Positions 1 to 5,048 of a stretch of 6,381 nt of DNA are shown piece by piece. The position numbers and the translations under genes are program-made. Position 1 is the stretch's first letter; each line of letters starts with the position of its first letter. Source of the stretch: Anaerolineales bacterium. GTDB lineage: Bacteria > Chloroflexota > Anaerolineae > Anaerolineales > E44-bin32. The notes below the pieces were generated by a model that made no database searches, was not told the origin of the DNA, and was given only the letters and a program-made list of their open reading frames with translations. The stretch is taken from positions 1-6,381 of the forward strand of contig DAOWMX010000136.1 in assembly GCA_030642885.1 (NCBI GenBank). Reading direction: 5' to 3'.

Positions 1-747
1 ATGGCATACACGATCAAAGAAATCGCCGACCTGGCCGGCGTGACAACCCGAACGATCCGTTACTACGATGAGATCGGGTTGTTGGATCCAACCCTAACCG
101 GGGACAATGGCTATCGCTATTACGATCGAGATAGCCTGCTGTGTTTGCAGCAGATTCTGTTTTTCCGTGAGTTGGATGTGCCTTTGAAAGAGATACGGAT
201 CATGATCAGTCGGCCGGATTTCAACCTGTTGAGCGCGTTGGAAAATCACCGATCCGCACTCCAGAACAAGGTGCATAGGTTGGAGAAGCTGATTGATACA
301 CTCGACAAAACAGTTGCATCCGTAAAGGGAGAAGGTACTATATCGGATAAAGGTGTTTTCGATGGCTTCGACGAAAGCCAATATGAAGATGAAGTTCGCG
401 AGCGGTGGGGGGATGACCCCAAGTATGCCGAGTCGCAGGCGAAGTGGTCCAGTTATTCTGAAGAGCAGAAGGAGGCCATCAAGGCTGAGGGCGGCAGCTT
501 GGCGGCCAGGATGGTCAGTGGAGACCTCAACGCATCCCCGGACGATGCAGGTGTCCAGGCTGCAATAGGCGAATATCATGCTTATATCAATCAATACTTC
601 TATACCTGCGATAGCAGTTTCCTGCGTCGATTAGCCGATGGCTGGGTCCAGGATCCTCGTTTCGCCGTCAATTACGAGAGGATACGTGAGGGTGGGGCGG
701 CTTTCGTGCGCGAGGCAGTACATCTTTACTGTGACCGGAACGAGTAG
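1..747 (+). CDS. MerR-family transcriptional activator with TipAS-type ligand-binding domain
   Basis: A 248-residue DNA-binding regulator. Residues 3-71 are a MerR winged helix-turn-helix (YTIKEIADLAGVTTRTIRYY, then DEIGLL and GYRYYD), and residues about 75-110 form the dimerisation coiled coil typical of MerR proteins. Residues about 118-244 match the TipAS domain: FDGFDESQYEDEVRERWGD, a YSEEQKEAIKAE helix, the YFYTC segment and WVQDPRFAVNYERIREG. In characterised members (TipAL of Streptomyces, Mta of Bacillus) this domain senses thiopeptides or other hydrophobic drugs and the protein activates its own and efflux genes by twisting an over-long promoter spacer. Cys203 lies where I would expect the thiopeptide-reactive cysteine of TipA, but I could not align it formally. 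The length is normal for the family. The ATG at base 1 gives a canonical MerR N-terminus, so the gene looks complete, although upstream DNA is not visible. Family assignment is firm; the ligand is unknown. Confidence 0.93.
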   Translation: MAYTIKEIADLAGVTTRTIRYYDEIGLLDPTLTGDNGYRYYDRDSLLCLQQILFFRELDVPLKEIRIMISRPDFNLLSALENHRSALQNKVHRLEKLIDTLDKTVASVKGEGTISDKGVFDGFDESQYEDEVRERWGDDPKYAESQAKWSSYSEEQKEAIKAEGGSLAARMVSGDLNASPDDAGVQAAIGEYHAYINQYFYTCDSSFLRRLADGWVQDPRFAVNYERIREGGAAFVREAVHLYCDRNE

Positions 748-803
748 TCTCCAATAAATAGTCATAACACGTGAAATGGGTAAGTACAGCCAGGCAAGAG
801 CAG

Positions 804-827
804 AAGCGCCCGCGAGGGCGCTTTTTT
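804..827 (+). terminator. Intrinsic terminator of the MerR gene
   Basis: A perfect 8-bp stem AAGCGCCC (804-811) / GGGCGCTT (816-823) closes a GCGA tetraloop (GNRA type) and runs into six T residues (822-827). It lies 57 bases after the MerR stop codon and insulates that gene from the padR promoter that follows. The 748-803 stretch before it shows nothing else that I can support. Confidence 0.92.
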
Positions 828-859
828 GTATTAGAAGGAGATAGTCTGAATTGGATAAT

Positions 860-876
860 ATTGTTAAATTGACAAT
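860..876. promoter_or_regulatory. Inverted repeat covering the padR -35 box (probable operator half)
   Basis: ATTGTTAA (860-867) and TTGACAAT (869-876) are inverted copies around a central A at 868, with 7 of 8 positions paired. The right arm contains the -35 hexamer TTGACA (869-874), so a protein bound here would block RNA polymerase. It abuts the second palindrome at 875-895. The natural candidate binder is the PadR protein encoded immediately downstream, by analogy with autoregulated PadR genes; this is inferred. Confidence 0.55.
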
Positions 877-898
877 ACAATGTAATACATAGTATAAT
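869..898 (+). promoter_or_regulatory. Consensus sigma-70-type promoter of the padR operon
   Basis: TTGACA (869-874) and TATAAT (893-898), both perfect consensus hexamers, are separated by 18 bp. Transcription is expected to begin about seven bases past the -10 box, at 905-906, which is where the ATG at 906 begins. The -10 box overlaps the most upstream in-frame ATG (897), which rules that codon out as the start on this transcript. With such a strong core promoter, repression through the overlapping inverted repeats is the likely control. Confidence 0.82.
875..895. promoter_or_regulatory. 21-bp near-perfect palindrome over spacer and -10 box (probable PadR operator)
   Basis: The left arm ATACAATGTA (875-884) and right arm TACATAGTAT (886-895) pair at 9 of 10 positions around a central A (885). 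The core ATGTA/TACAT resembles the ATGT...ACAT half-sites reported for several PadR-family operators, though the spacing differs. It fills the space between the -35 and -10 boxes and overlaps the first three bases of TATAAT. Binding here would occlude the promoter, giving autorepression of the padR-HAAS operon. Confidence 0.65.
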
Positions 899-905
899 GC
901 GAAGC

Positions 906-1283
906 ATGATGAAAGAAAAAGAGCTCCATGAACTGCACGTAAAGCTTACGCAGGAACTCCGCCGAGGCATCCTGGTCTTGGCCACACTCAGCCAGCTGCA
1001 AGAGGCTAAATACGGGTATGCGTTGATTAACAACCTGGCTGAGCGCGGACTGGATATCGAGCAGGGAACGCTCTATCCACTGCTGAGGAGGCTGGAATCC
1101 CAGGGGCTGCTGCAGAGCGAATGGAATGTTGAAGGCTCACGCCCTCGCCGCTACTACGAAATAAGTCCAGCGGGCTCAAGTCTGCTGGAATTGCTGAGCG
1201 CAGAGTGGCGCGGCCTGACGACTGTGATGGATGGTCTACTGGACGGAACATCCACGAGAGGAGAAAACAATGAGTCTGATTGA
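906..1283 (+). CDS. PadR-family transcriptional repressor
   Basis: A small winged-helix regulator of about 125 residues. The family signature is clear: ELRRGILVLATLSQL, then YGYALINNL, the recognition-helix and wing region EQGTLYPLLRRLESQGLL, and the wing strand RPRRYYEISPAG. A short C-terminal helix (ELLSAEWRGLTTVMDGLL) fits the brief dimerisation helix of the short PadR subfamily. I chose the ATG at 906 because the in-frame ATG at 897 lies within the -10 box and no Shine-Dalgarno precedes any of the three candidates (897, 906, 909). An upstream TGA at 870-872 prevents a longer frame. The gene overlaps the next one by 14 bases. PadR repressors with a downstream HAAS membrane protein are a recurrent bacterial pairing. 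The inducer is unknown. Family assignment is firm; the exact start is moderately sure. Confidence 0.93.
   Translation: MMKEKELHELHVKLTQELRRGILVLATLSQLQEAKYGYALINNLAERGLDIEQGTLYPLLRRLESQGLLQSEWNVEGSRPRRYYEISPAGSSLLELLSAEWRGLTTVMDGLLDGTSTRGENNESD
1259..1263 (+). promoter_or_regulatory. Ribosome binding site that fixes the HAAS gene start
   Basis: AGGAG, in the context GAGAGGAGA, lies six bases before the ATG at 1270 and inside the 3' end of padR. It selects 1270 over the in-frame ATG at 1231, which has no such site and would add 13 non-conserved residues. Its position implies translational coupling with padR. Confidence 0.85.
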
Positions 1284-2283
1284 TCGATACGTCTATGAGG
1301 TCGGACGGCGCCTGCCGCGCAAGAACCGATCTGATATCCAGGCCGAGCTGCGTTCCTCGCTGATCGATGCGTTGGAAGACCGAGCGGGTCGTGAGCCGAC
1401 CGAAGATGAGGTTGTTGAGTTGCTGAAAGAGTTTGGTCCCCCCCAAGTTGTGGCGGCCTCCTATTATCCCGAGGGGCAGTACCTGATCGGACCCCCTTTA
1501 TATTCGTTGTTCCGAATGGTGACCGGGATTGTCCTGGCGGCGGTGCTGGGAGCGCAGTTGCTGGCTTTGGGGATTGGGTACTTTGTCGCTCAAGAACCAA
1601 TTGCCCCCCTGCAGGCCGTGGTGGGTCTGCTGAACAGCATTCCAGCTGCATTGGGAATGTTGGTCATCGTTTTTGTGATCCTGCAGTGGTTTGAAGTCGA
1701 TCCCGAAATTGAAGACGAACCCTGGGATCCGGACAGCCTCCCCGAGATTAGCGAGTCTGAAACAGTTAACAGAGGTGAGAGAATTTTCGGCATCACGATG
1801 GGCATCATACTCCTGGTCGTCCTGGGCTTCTTCCCAGAGAGCATTGGCTTCGTGACGACTTTCGGCAGCGAACTCTTTACCAATCCCGTGATCGCCCAAT
1901 ACATTGGATTGATCACATTTTCGCTGTTGTTTGGCATCGGGTTGGATATCTACCTGCTCTGGCAAGGGCGCTGGGGGACAATCACCCGGATCGCAAAAAT
2001 CGCCGCTAACTTGCTGACTATTGCCATACTTTTCCTGCTGGTTCAGGGACACACTGTCTGGTTGGCGGAACACGGAGCGAGCGGTTTTTTCACCGCTCTC
2101 GAACAGCTCCCTGATAGTATCAACGGGAGTTGGCAGGTTATCGGTATGGCGGCGTTCCGATTGGCATTTGGCGTGGCGTTGATTATCACATCTCTAGGGA
2201 CAGTTGTCATGATCTTCCGCCTGATTCGAGCGAATTTGAAGAGCGGATTCTCTCCAGAATCGCTGTCCTCTGGTCGCGTTTGA
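1270..2283 (+). CDS. HAAS-domain integral membrane protein, PadR operon partner
   Basis: A 337-residue protein. Residues 1-65 are a soluble helical HAAS-type (DUF1700-like) domain: a helix with YEVGRRLPRKNRSDIQAELRS, then AGREPTEDEVVELLKEFG and PPQVVAASYYPE, the usual signature of this family. About six membrane helices follow, near residues 82-106, 113-140, 171-195, 207-230, 242-262 and 298-326. Positive charges after helices 4 and 6 (WQGRWGTITR, RLIRANLK) place the N- and C-termini in the cytoplasm. The cytoplasmic loop between helices 2 and 3 (about 141-170) is strikingly acidic. No catalytic motif or transporter signature is visible. HAAS proteins encoded beside PadR regulators are thought to act in membrane stress sensing or signalling, but no activity is established. 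The start at 1270 is supported by AGGAG and the 14-base overlap with padR. The domain call is fairly sure; the function is unknown. Confidence 0.88.
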   Translation: MSLIDRYVYEVGRRLPRKNRSDIQAELRSSLIDALEDRAGREPTEDEVVELLKEFGPPQVVAASYYPEGQYLIGPPLYSLFRMVTGIVLAAVLGAQLLALGIGYFVAQEPIAPLQAVVGLLNSIPAALGMLVIVFVILQWFEVDPEIEDEPWDPDSLPEISESETVNRGERIFGITMGIILLVVLGFFPESIGFVTTFGSELFTNPVIAQYIGLITFSLLFGIGLDIYLLWQGRWGTITRIAKIAANLLTIAILFLLVQGHTVWLAEHGASGFFTALEQLPDSINGSWQVIGMAAFRLAFGVALIITSLGTVVMIFRLIRANLKSGFSPESLSSGRV

Positions 2284-2310
2284 ATCATACGAATCCAGAT
2301 ATTGTCAGCA

Positions 2311-2342
2311 ACCGAGCCAGGCTGCAAACTGGCTCGGTTTTT
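2311..2342 (+). terminator. Intrinsic terminator of the padR-HAAS operon
   Basis: A perfect 10-bp stem ACCGAGCCAG (2311-2320) / CTGGCTCGGT (2329-2338) with an 8-base loop is followed by a run of T (2338-2342) and a further TTT at 2345-2347. It begins 27 bases after the HAAS stop codon and ends the two-gene operon. Confidence 0.92.
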
Positions 2343-2358
2343 GGTTTGAACACTCAGA

Positions 2359-2411
2359 AACAAAGCGAACTTTGTTGAAGTTGTGTCCTTGATCCGTCTG
2401 CAATCTTGCAG
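2359..2411. repeat. Two small hairpins in the gap between HAAS gene and selD fusion
   Basis: AACAAAG (2359-2365) / CTTTGTT (2370-2376) is a perfect 7-bp stem with a CGAA loop. It reads as a UUCG-type loop on the minus strand, but no gene on that strand would need a terminator. CTGCAA (2398-2403) / TTGCAG (2406-2411) is a second inverted repeat. Neither is followed by a T run on the plus strand. They may be mRNA ends or chance structure. The 2412-2455 stretch holds nothing else I can support. Confidence 0.35.
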
Positions 2412-2455
2412 AAAAGACCACATTGAGGGTTGGTTTTTCACCATGAGCGGCGGTT

Positions 2456-2476
2456 ACCCGGGTTGTTCAACCGGGT
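2456..2476. repeat. Inverted repeat over the putative selD -35 region (possible operator)
   Basis: ACCC-G-GGTT (2456-2464) pairs with AACCGGGT (2469-2476) around a GTTC loop, giving eight pairs with one bulged G at 2460. It overlaps the proposed -35 hexamer at 2463-2468. It could be an operator for an unidentified regulator or simply a hairpin. A tRNA was considered because the loop resembles a T-arm, but no acceptor, D or anticodon arms can be drawn around it. Confidence 0.4.
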
Positions 2477-2491
2477 GCAACGTGGAATAAT
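2463..2491 (+). promoter_or_regulatory. Possible promoter of the NifS-SelD gene
   Basis: An extended -10 element TGG-AATAAT (2483-2491) lies 17 bp after TTGTTC (2463-2468), which matches only the TTG of the -35 consensus. The TGn extension partly compensates. Transcription would start near 2498, leaving a leader of about 60 bases. That leader contains two short inverted repeats: AGCTC/GAGCT (2511-2521) and TCTC/GAGA (2532-2542). This is the best candidate in the gap, but it is weak. Confidence 0.4.
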
Positions 2492-2559
2492 TCATAAAAC
2501 CCTTTTAGAAAGCTCTGAGCTATTGCCCTCATCTCTTAGAGAATTGGCAGGTCGGTGAT

Positions 2560-4779
2560 ATGGACACGATCTATTTGGATTACAACGCCACCACACCCAT
2601 CGCTCGAGAGGTTGCCGAAGCAATGGCACCCTACCTCTATGAGCACTTCGGAAACCCCTCGAGCAGTCACCCATACGGGGTTGTCACGAAACGGGCTATT
2701 GTGACTGCACGAGCTGAGGTTGCCGCGCTGATTGGCTGCCAGCCCGTGGAATTGATCTTCACGAGCGGCGGCACTGAAAGCAACAACTACGCGATCAAGG
2801 GAGCTGCGCTGGCGCTTCGGGAACGGGGCAACCATATCATCACCTCAGCCGTGGAGCACCCGGCGGTCACCGAAGTATGTAGGTGGCTGGAAGGGCAAGG
2901 GTTCCGTTTGACCGTCCTGGAGGTCGATGAGCATGGTCTCGTCGATCCTGCCGATCTGGAGAGGGCCATCACCGCGGATACGGTGCTCGTGACCGTGATG
3001 CATGCCAACAACGAAGTGGGCACAATCGAGCCCATTGTTGAACTCGCCGCGATCGCCCACCAGCACGGCGCGTTGATGCACACCGACGCCGCCCAGTCGA
3101 TTGGAAAAATCCCGGTAGATGTAGACGCGCTCGGGGTAGACTTGCTGTCGATTGCCGGGCATAAGGTATACGCCCCCAAGGGAGTCGGTGCGCTCTATAT
3201 CCGCGGCGGCACAGCGCTTGCCAAACAACTGCACGGCGCGGACCACGAGAGCGATCGCCGGCCTGGGACCGAGAACGTGCTCGGCATTGTCGGGTTGGGC
3301 CGGGCTTGTATGCTGGCCGCCCGGGATCTGGACAAGAACGGAGCCCACTTCCTGGCGATGCGCGATCGTCTTCACGATGCCTTCGCGGCTGAATTAGGTG
3401 ACCAGGTGTTCAGGTTAAACGGCCACCCCCAGAAACGCCTGCCCAACACGCTGAGTTTGAGCTTCCTTGGCATTGAAGCCAACACGCTTCTAGCGGAGAT
3501 CGGAGAGCAGGTGGCGGCTTCGGCTGGAGCCGCCTGCCACGCAGATGGCATTGACGTATCAGCTGTGCTCGAGGCGATGCAGGTGCCGATCGAATGGGCG
3601 ATGGGCACGATCCGTTTTTCGGTGGGACGAGGCACATCGTCCGATGATGTCGATCGAGCGGCTAGCATCGTGTCTGAGGCTGTCCGACGGTTGTTGCCAG
3701 GGTCAGCTGGAAGTGTTCCGGAAGGCAAGCTAGAGAAGGGCGAGGTCAAGCTCACGCATTACACGCACGGCCTGGGTTGCGCGTGCAAACTGCGCCCCCA
3801 GGCTTTGGAGGAAATCCTGGCCGCTCTTCCCCCGGCGATGGATCCTGAGGTTCTCGTCGGGACGGACACAGCAGATGACGCTGCAGTCTATCGTGTCAGC
3901 GATGAAATCGCGATCGTCCAGACGGTAGATTTCTTTACGCCCATCGTAGATGATCCTTATATGTTCGGAGCCATCTCCGCGGCAAACTCGCTCTCCGATA
4001 TCTATGCGATGGGTGCCCGTCCGTTGTTTGCGTTGAACATCGTCGGCTTTCCCGATAAGCGCCTGCCGTTATGGGTGCTCGAGGAGATCCTGCGCGGGGC
4101 GCATGATAAGGCTGCCGAGGCAGATATCAGCATTATCGGTGGGCACACGGTTGAAGACTTGGAGCCAAAGTTCGGTTTGGCTGTTACCGGAATTATTCAC
4201 CCCGATCACGTGATCCCCAACAGCGCAGCTTTGCCGGGAGATGCACTTATCCTAACCAAGCCACTCGGCGTCGGCATCATCTCCACCGCAGTTAAGAGTG
4301 GTTTGGCCGACGAAACTATCGCCAGGGAAACCGGTGAGTTGATGGCGACCCTCAATCGCGCAGCCTGTGAAGCGATGGTAGAAGTCGGGGCAAACGCATG
4401 CACGGATATTACGGGTTTTGGGCTTCTGGGTCACCTGCGCGAGATGGCTGCAGGCAGCCAGGTAGATGTGACCCTCTCCGCGAGCGCAGTGCCCACCTTG
4501 CCCGCAGCGTGGGACCTGGCAGGCGCAGGCGCTGTGCCCGGCGGTACGCTCAATAACCTGACGTTCGTCTCCGACCACGTGACGTTCGCGCCTTCCATCT
4601 CACGAGTGGAGCAGCTAATCCTCGCCGACGCGCAAACATCCGGGGGGCTCTTAATCAGTCTGCCAGAGAGCCGTGTCGATGCTCTGCTGGCGGCGTTGCA
4701 TGAGCGGGGAGTGCAGGTTGCGGCGCGCATCGGTCAGGTGACGGCGATAGGGGTGGGGAACATCGAAGTTCAGGTGTGA
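2560..4779 (+). CDS. selD: Fused NifS-like cysteine desulfurase/selenocysteine lyase and selenophosphate synthetase (SelD)
   Basis: A 739-residue bifunctional protein. Residues 1-388 are a PLP-dependent class V aminotransferase of the NifS/IscS type, with LDYNATTP at the start, His100 (VEHPA), Asp176 (HTDAAQS), Lys202 for the PLP Schiff base (GHKVYAPKG), Cys336 in ASAGAACH for sulfur or selenium transfer, and Arg362 (IRFSVGRG). A short linker (about 389-404) leads to a complete SelD (about 405-739): HGLGCACK with Cys417, Cys419 and Lys420 matching E. coli Cys17, Cys19 and Lys20; metal and ATP aspartates in DDAAVY, TVDFFTPIVDD and NSLSD; GGHT; TDITGFGLLGHL; and QTSGGLL. SelD makes selenophosphate from selenide and ATP. 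The lyase half could release selenium from selenocysteine and hand it over directly. The frame is continuous across the junction. The start has only a weak AGGT seven bases upstream, but LDYNATTP sits where the family begins. The active site is Cys, not Sec. Confidence 0.95.
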   Translation: MDTIYLDYNATTPIAREVAEAMAPYLYEHFGNPSSSHPYGVVTKRAIVTARAEVAALIGCQPVELIFTSGGTESNNYAIKGAALALRERGNHIITSAVEHPAVTEVCRWLEGQGFRLTVLEVDEHGLVDPADLERAITADTVLVTVMHANNEVGTIEPIVELAAIAHQHGALMHTDAAQSIGKIPVDVDALGVDLLSIAGHKVYAPKGVGALYIRGGTALAKQLHGADHESDRRPGTENVLGIVGLGRACMLAARDLDKNGAHFLAMRDRLHDAFAAELGDQVFRLNGHPQKRLPNTLSLSFLGIEANTLLAEIGEQVAASAGAACHADGIDVSAVLEAMQVPIEWAMGTIRFSVGRGTSSDDVDRAASIVSEAVRRLLPGSAGSVPEGKLEKGEVKLTHYTHGLGCACKLRPQALEEILAALPPAMDPEVLVGTDTADDAAVYRVSDEIAIVQTVDFFTPIVDDPYMFGAISAANSLSDIYAMGARPLFALNIVGFPDKRLPLWVLEEILRGAHDKAAEADISIIGGHTVEDLEPKFGLAVTGIIHPDHVIPNSAALPGDALILTKPLGVGIISTAVKSGLADETIARETGELMATLNRAACEAMVEVGANACTDITGFGLLGHLREMAAGSQVDVTLSASAVPTLPAAWDLAGAGAVPGGTLNNLTFVSDHVTFAPSISRVEQLILADAQTSGGLLISLPESRVDALLAALHERGVQVAARIGQVTAIGVGNIEVQV

Positions 4780-4785
4780 GTATCC

Positions 4786-4894
4786 ATGGTTCTGTTCCTG
4801 TCGCCAGCGACGGGCCGTCTTGATGCAGCCATCTCAAGTGCGAAGCGAGGAAGCCTGCTGGCTCTGGTCAATCCCTAATGCCAAGCCGTCGTGA
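4786..4894 (+). other. Short overlapping open frames of unknown status after selD
   Basis: Two tiny frames begin just after the fusion gene. One of 30 codons starts at 4786 (stop 4876-4878), with an AGGTG nine bases upstream inside the selD tail. One of 23 codons starts at 4823 (stop 4892-4894) and has no ribosome site. Neither product resembles a family I can name. The 4780-4900 stretch also has small weak inverted repeats (GTCG/CGAC at 4800-4811, GACGG/CCGTC at 4809-4819) without a T run, so no convincing terminator closes the selD gene. It may be non-coding, or a decayed gene or element end. Confidence 0.2.
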
Positions 4895-4927
4895 AGTGTC
4901 TTAAAAACCATTTTCCGCCGAGTCGAA

Positions 4928-4933
4928 TATAAT
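4928..4933 (+). promoter_or_regulatory. Possible -10 box for the COG2403 gene
   Basis: A perfect TATAAT occurs at 4928-4933, but no hexamer at 16-18 bp spacing resembles TTGACA; the region is A-rich (TTAAAAACCA). Start of transcription near 4940 would give a leader of about 110 bases, with an imperfect hairpin (CTTCCGG at 4944-4950 against CCGG..GAAG at 4961-4970). An activator-dependent promoter, or read-through from selD, are alternatives. Confidence 0.4.
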
Positions 4934-4986
4934 AGGCAACTGCCTTCCGGTGATTCCGCGCCGGCTGAAGATTGAAAATCTCCAGG

Positions 4987-5008
4987 TAAGTATTCGTACG
5001 AATGCATA
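4987..5008. promoter_or_regulatory. Palindrome in the leader of the COG2403 gene
   Basis: ATTCGTACGAAT (4992-5003) is a perfect 12-bp palindrome. It extends imperfectly to 22 bp (4987-5008, 9 of 11 pairs) with arms beginning TAAG and ending CATA. It sits between the possible -10 box and the ribosome binding site, a position suitable for a roadblock repressor. The binding protein is not known. Confidence 0.45.
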
Positions 5009-5031
5009 GATCATAAAAACATAACTCACAC

Positions 5032-5037
5032 AAAGGA
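5032..5037 (+). promoter_or_regulatory. Ribosome binding site deciding the COG2403 start
   Basis: AAAGGA ends two bases before the in-frame ATG at 5040, too close to serve it, and eleven bases before the ATG at 5049, which is long but workable. The 5049 start also gives the family-typical N-terminus ERTRVLIMGAAGRDFHNFN without three extra residues. Confidence 0.6.
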
Positions 5038-5048
5038 TAATGCTAACT

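Noticed and set aside
834..850. AAGGAG ribosome-site-like motif at 834-840 suggesting a small gene or upstream padR start
   Set aside because: It lies upstream of the promoter; the padR frame is closed by TGA at 870-872, and the TTG frame at 851 stops after 13 codons.
897..899. ATG at 897 as the start of padR
   Set aside because: It overlaps the TATAAT box, has no ribosome site, and would not be on a transcript from that promoter.
1231..1269. Upstream ATG giving a 13-residue N-terminal extension of the HAAS protein
   Set aside because: No ribosome site precedes it, the extra residues are not HAAS-like, and AGGAG is ideally placed for 1270.
2456..2500. tRNA-like T-arm, possibly tRNA-Sec near selD
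   Set aside because: No acceptor stem, D arm, anticodon arm or consensus GGTTCGAATCC could be assembled around the hairpin.
2845..3375. Long antisense open frame (176 codons) opposite the NifS domain, and similar ones opposite the other genes
   Set aside because: They mirror the codon structure of clearly conserved + strand genes, carry no recognisable domain, and lack ribosome sites.
3794..3820. Selenocysteine (in-frame UGA plus SECIS) at the SelD active site
   Set aside because: The active-site codon at residue 417 is TGC (Cys), and no in-frame TGA occurs in the gene.
4799..4821. Terminator after the NifS-SelD gene
   Set aside because: Only 4-5 bp stems with competing pairings and just two T residues follow; not a credible intrinsic terminator.
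4972..5000. Promoter using TTGAAA at 4972-4977 for the COG2403 gene
   Set aside because: At 16-18 bp spacing the sequence is GTACG-like, with no resemblance to a -10 box.
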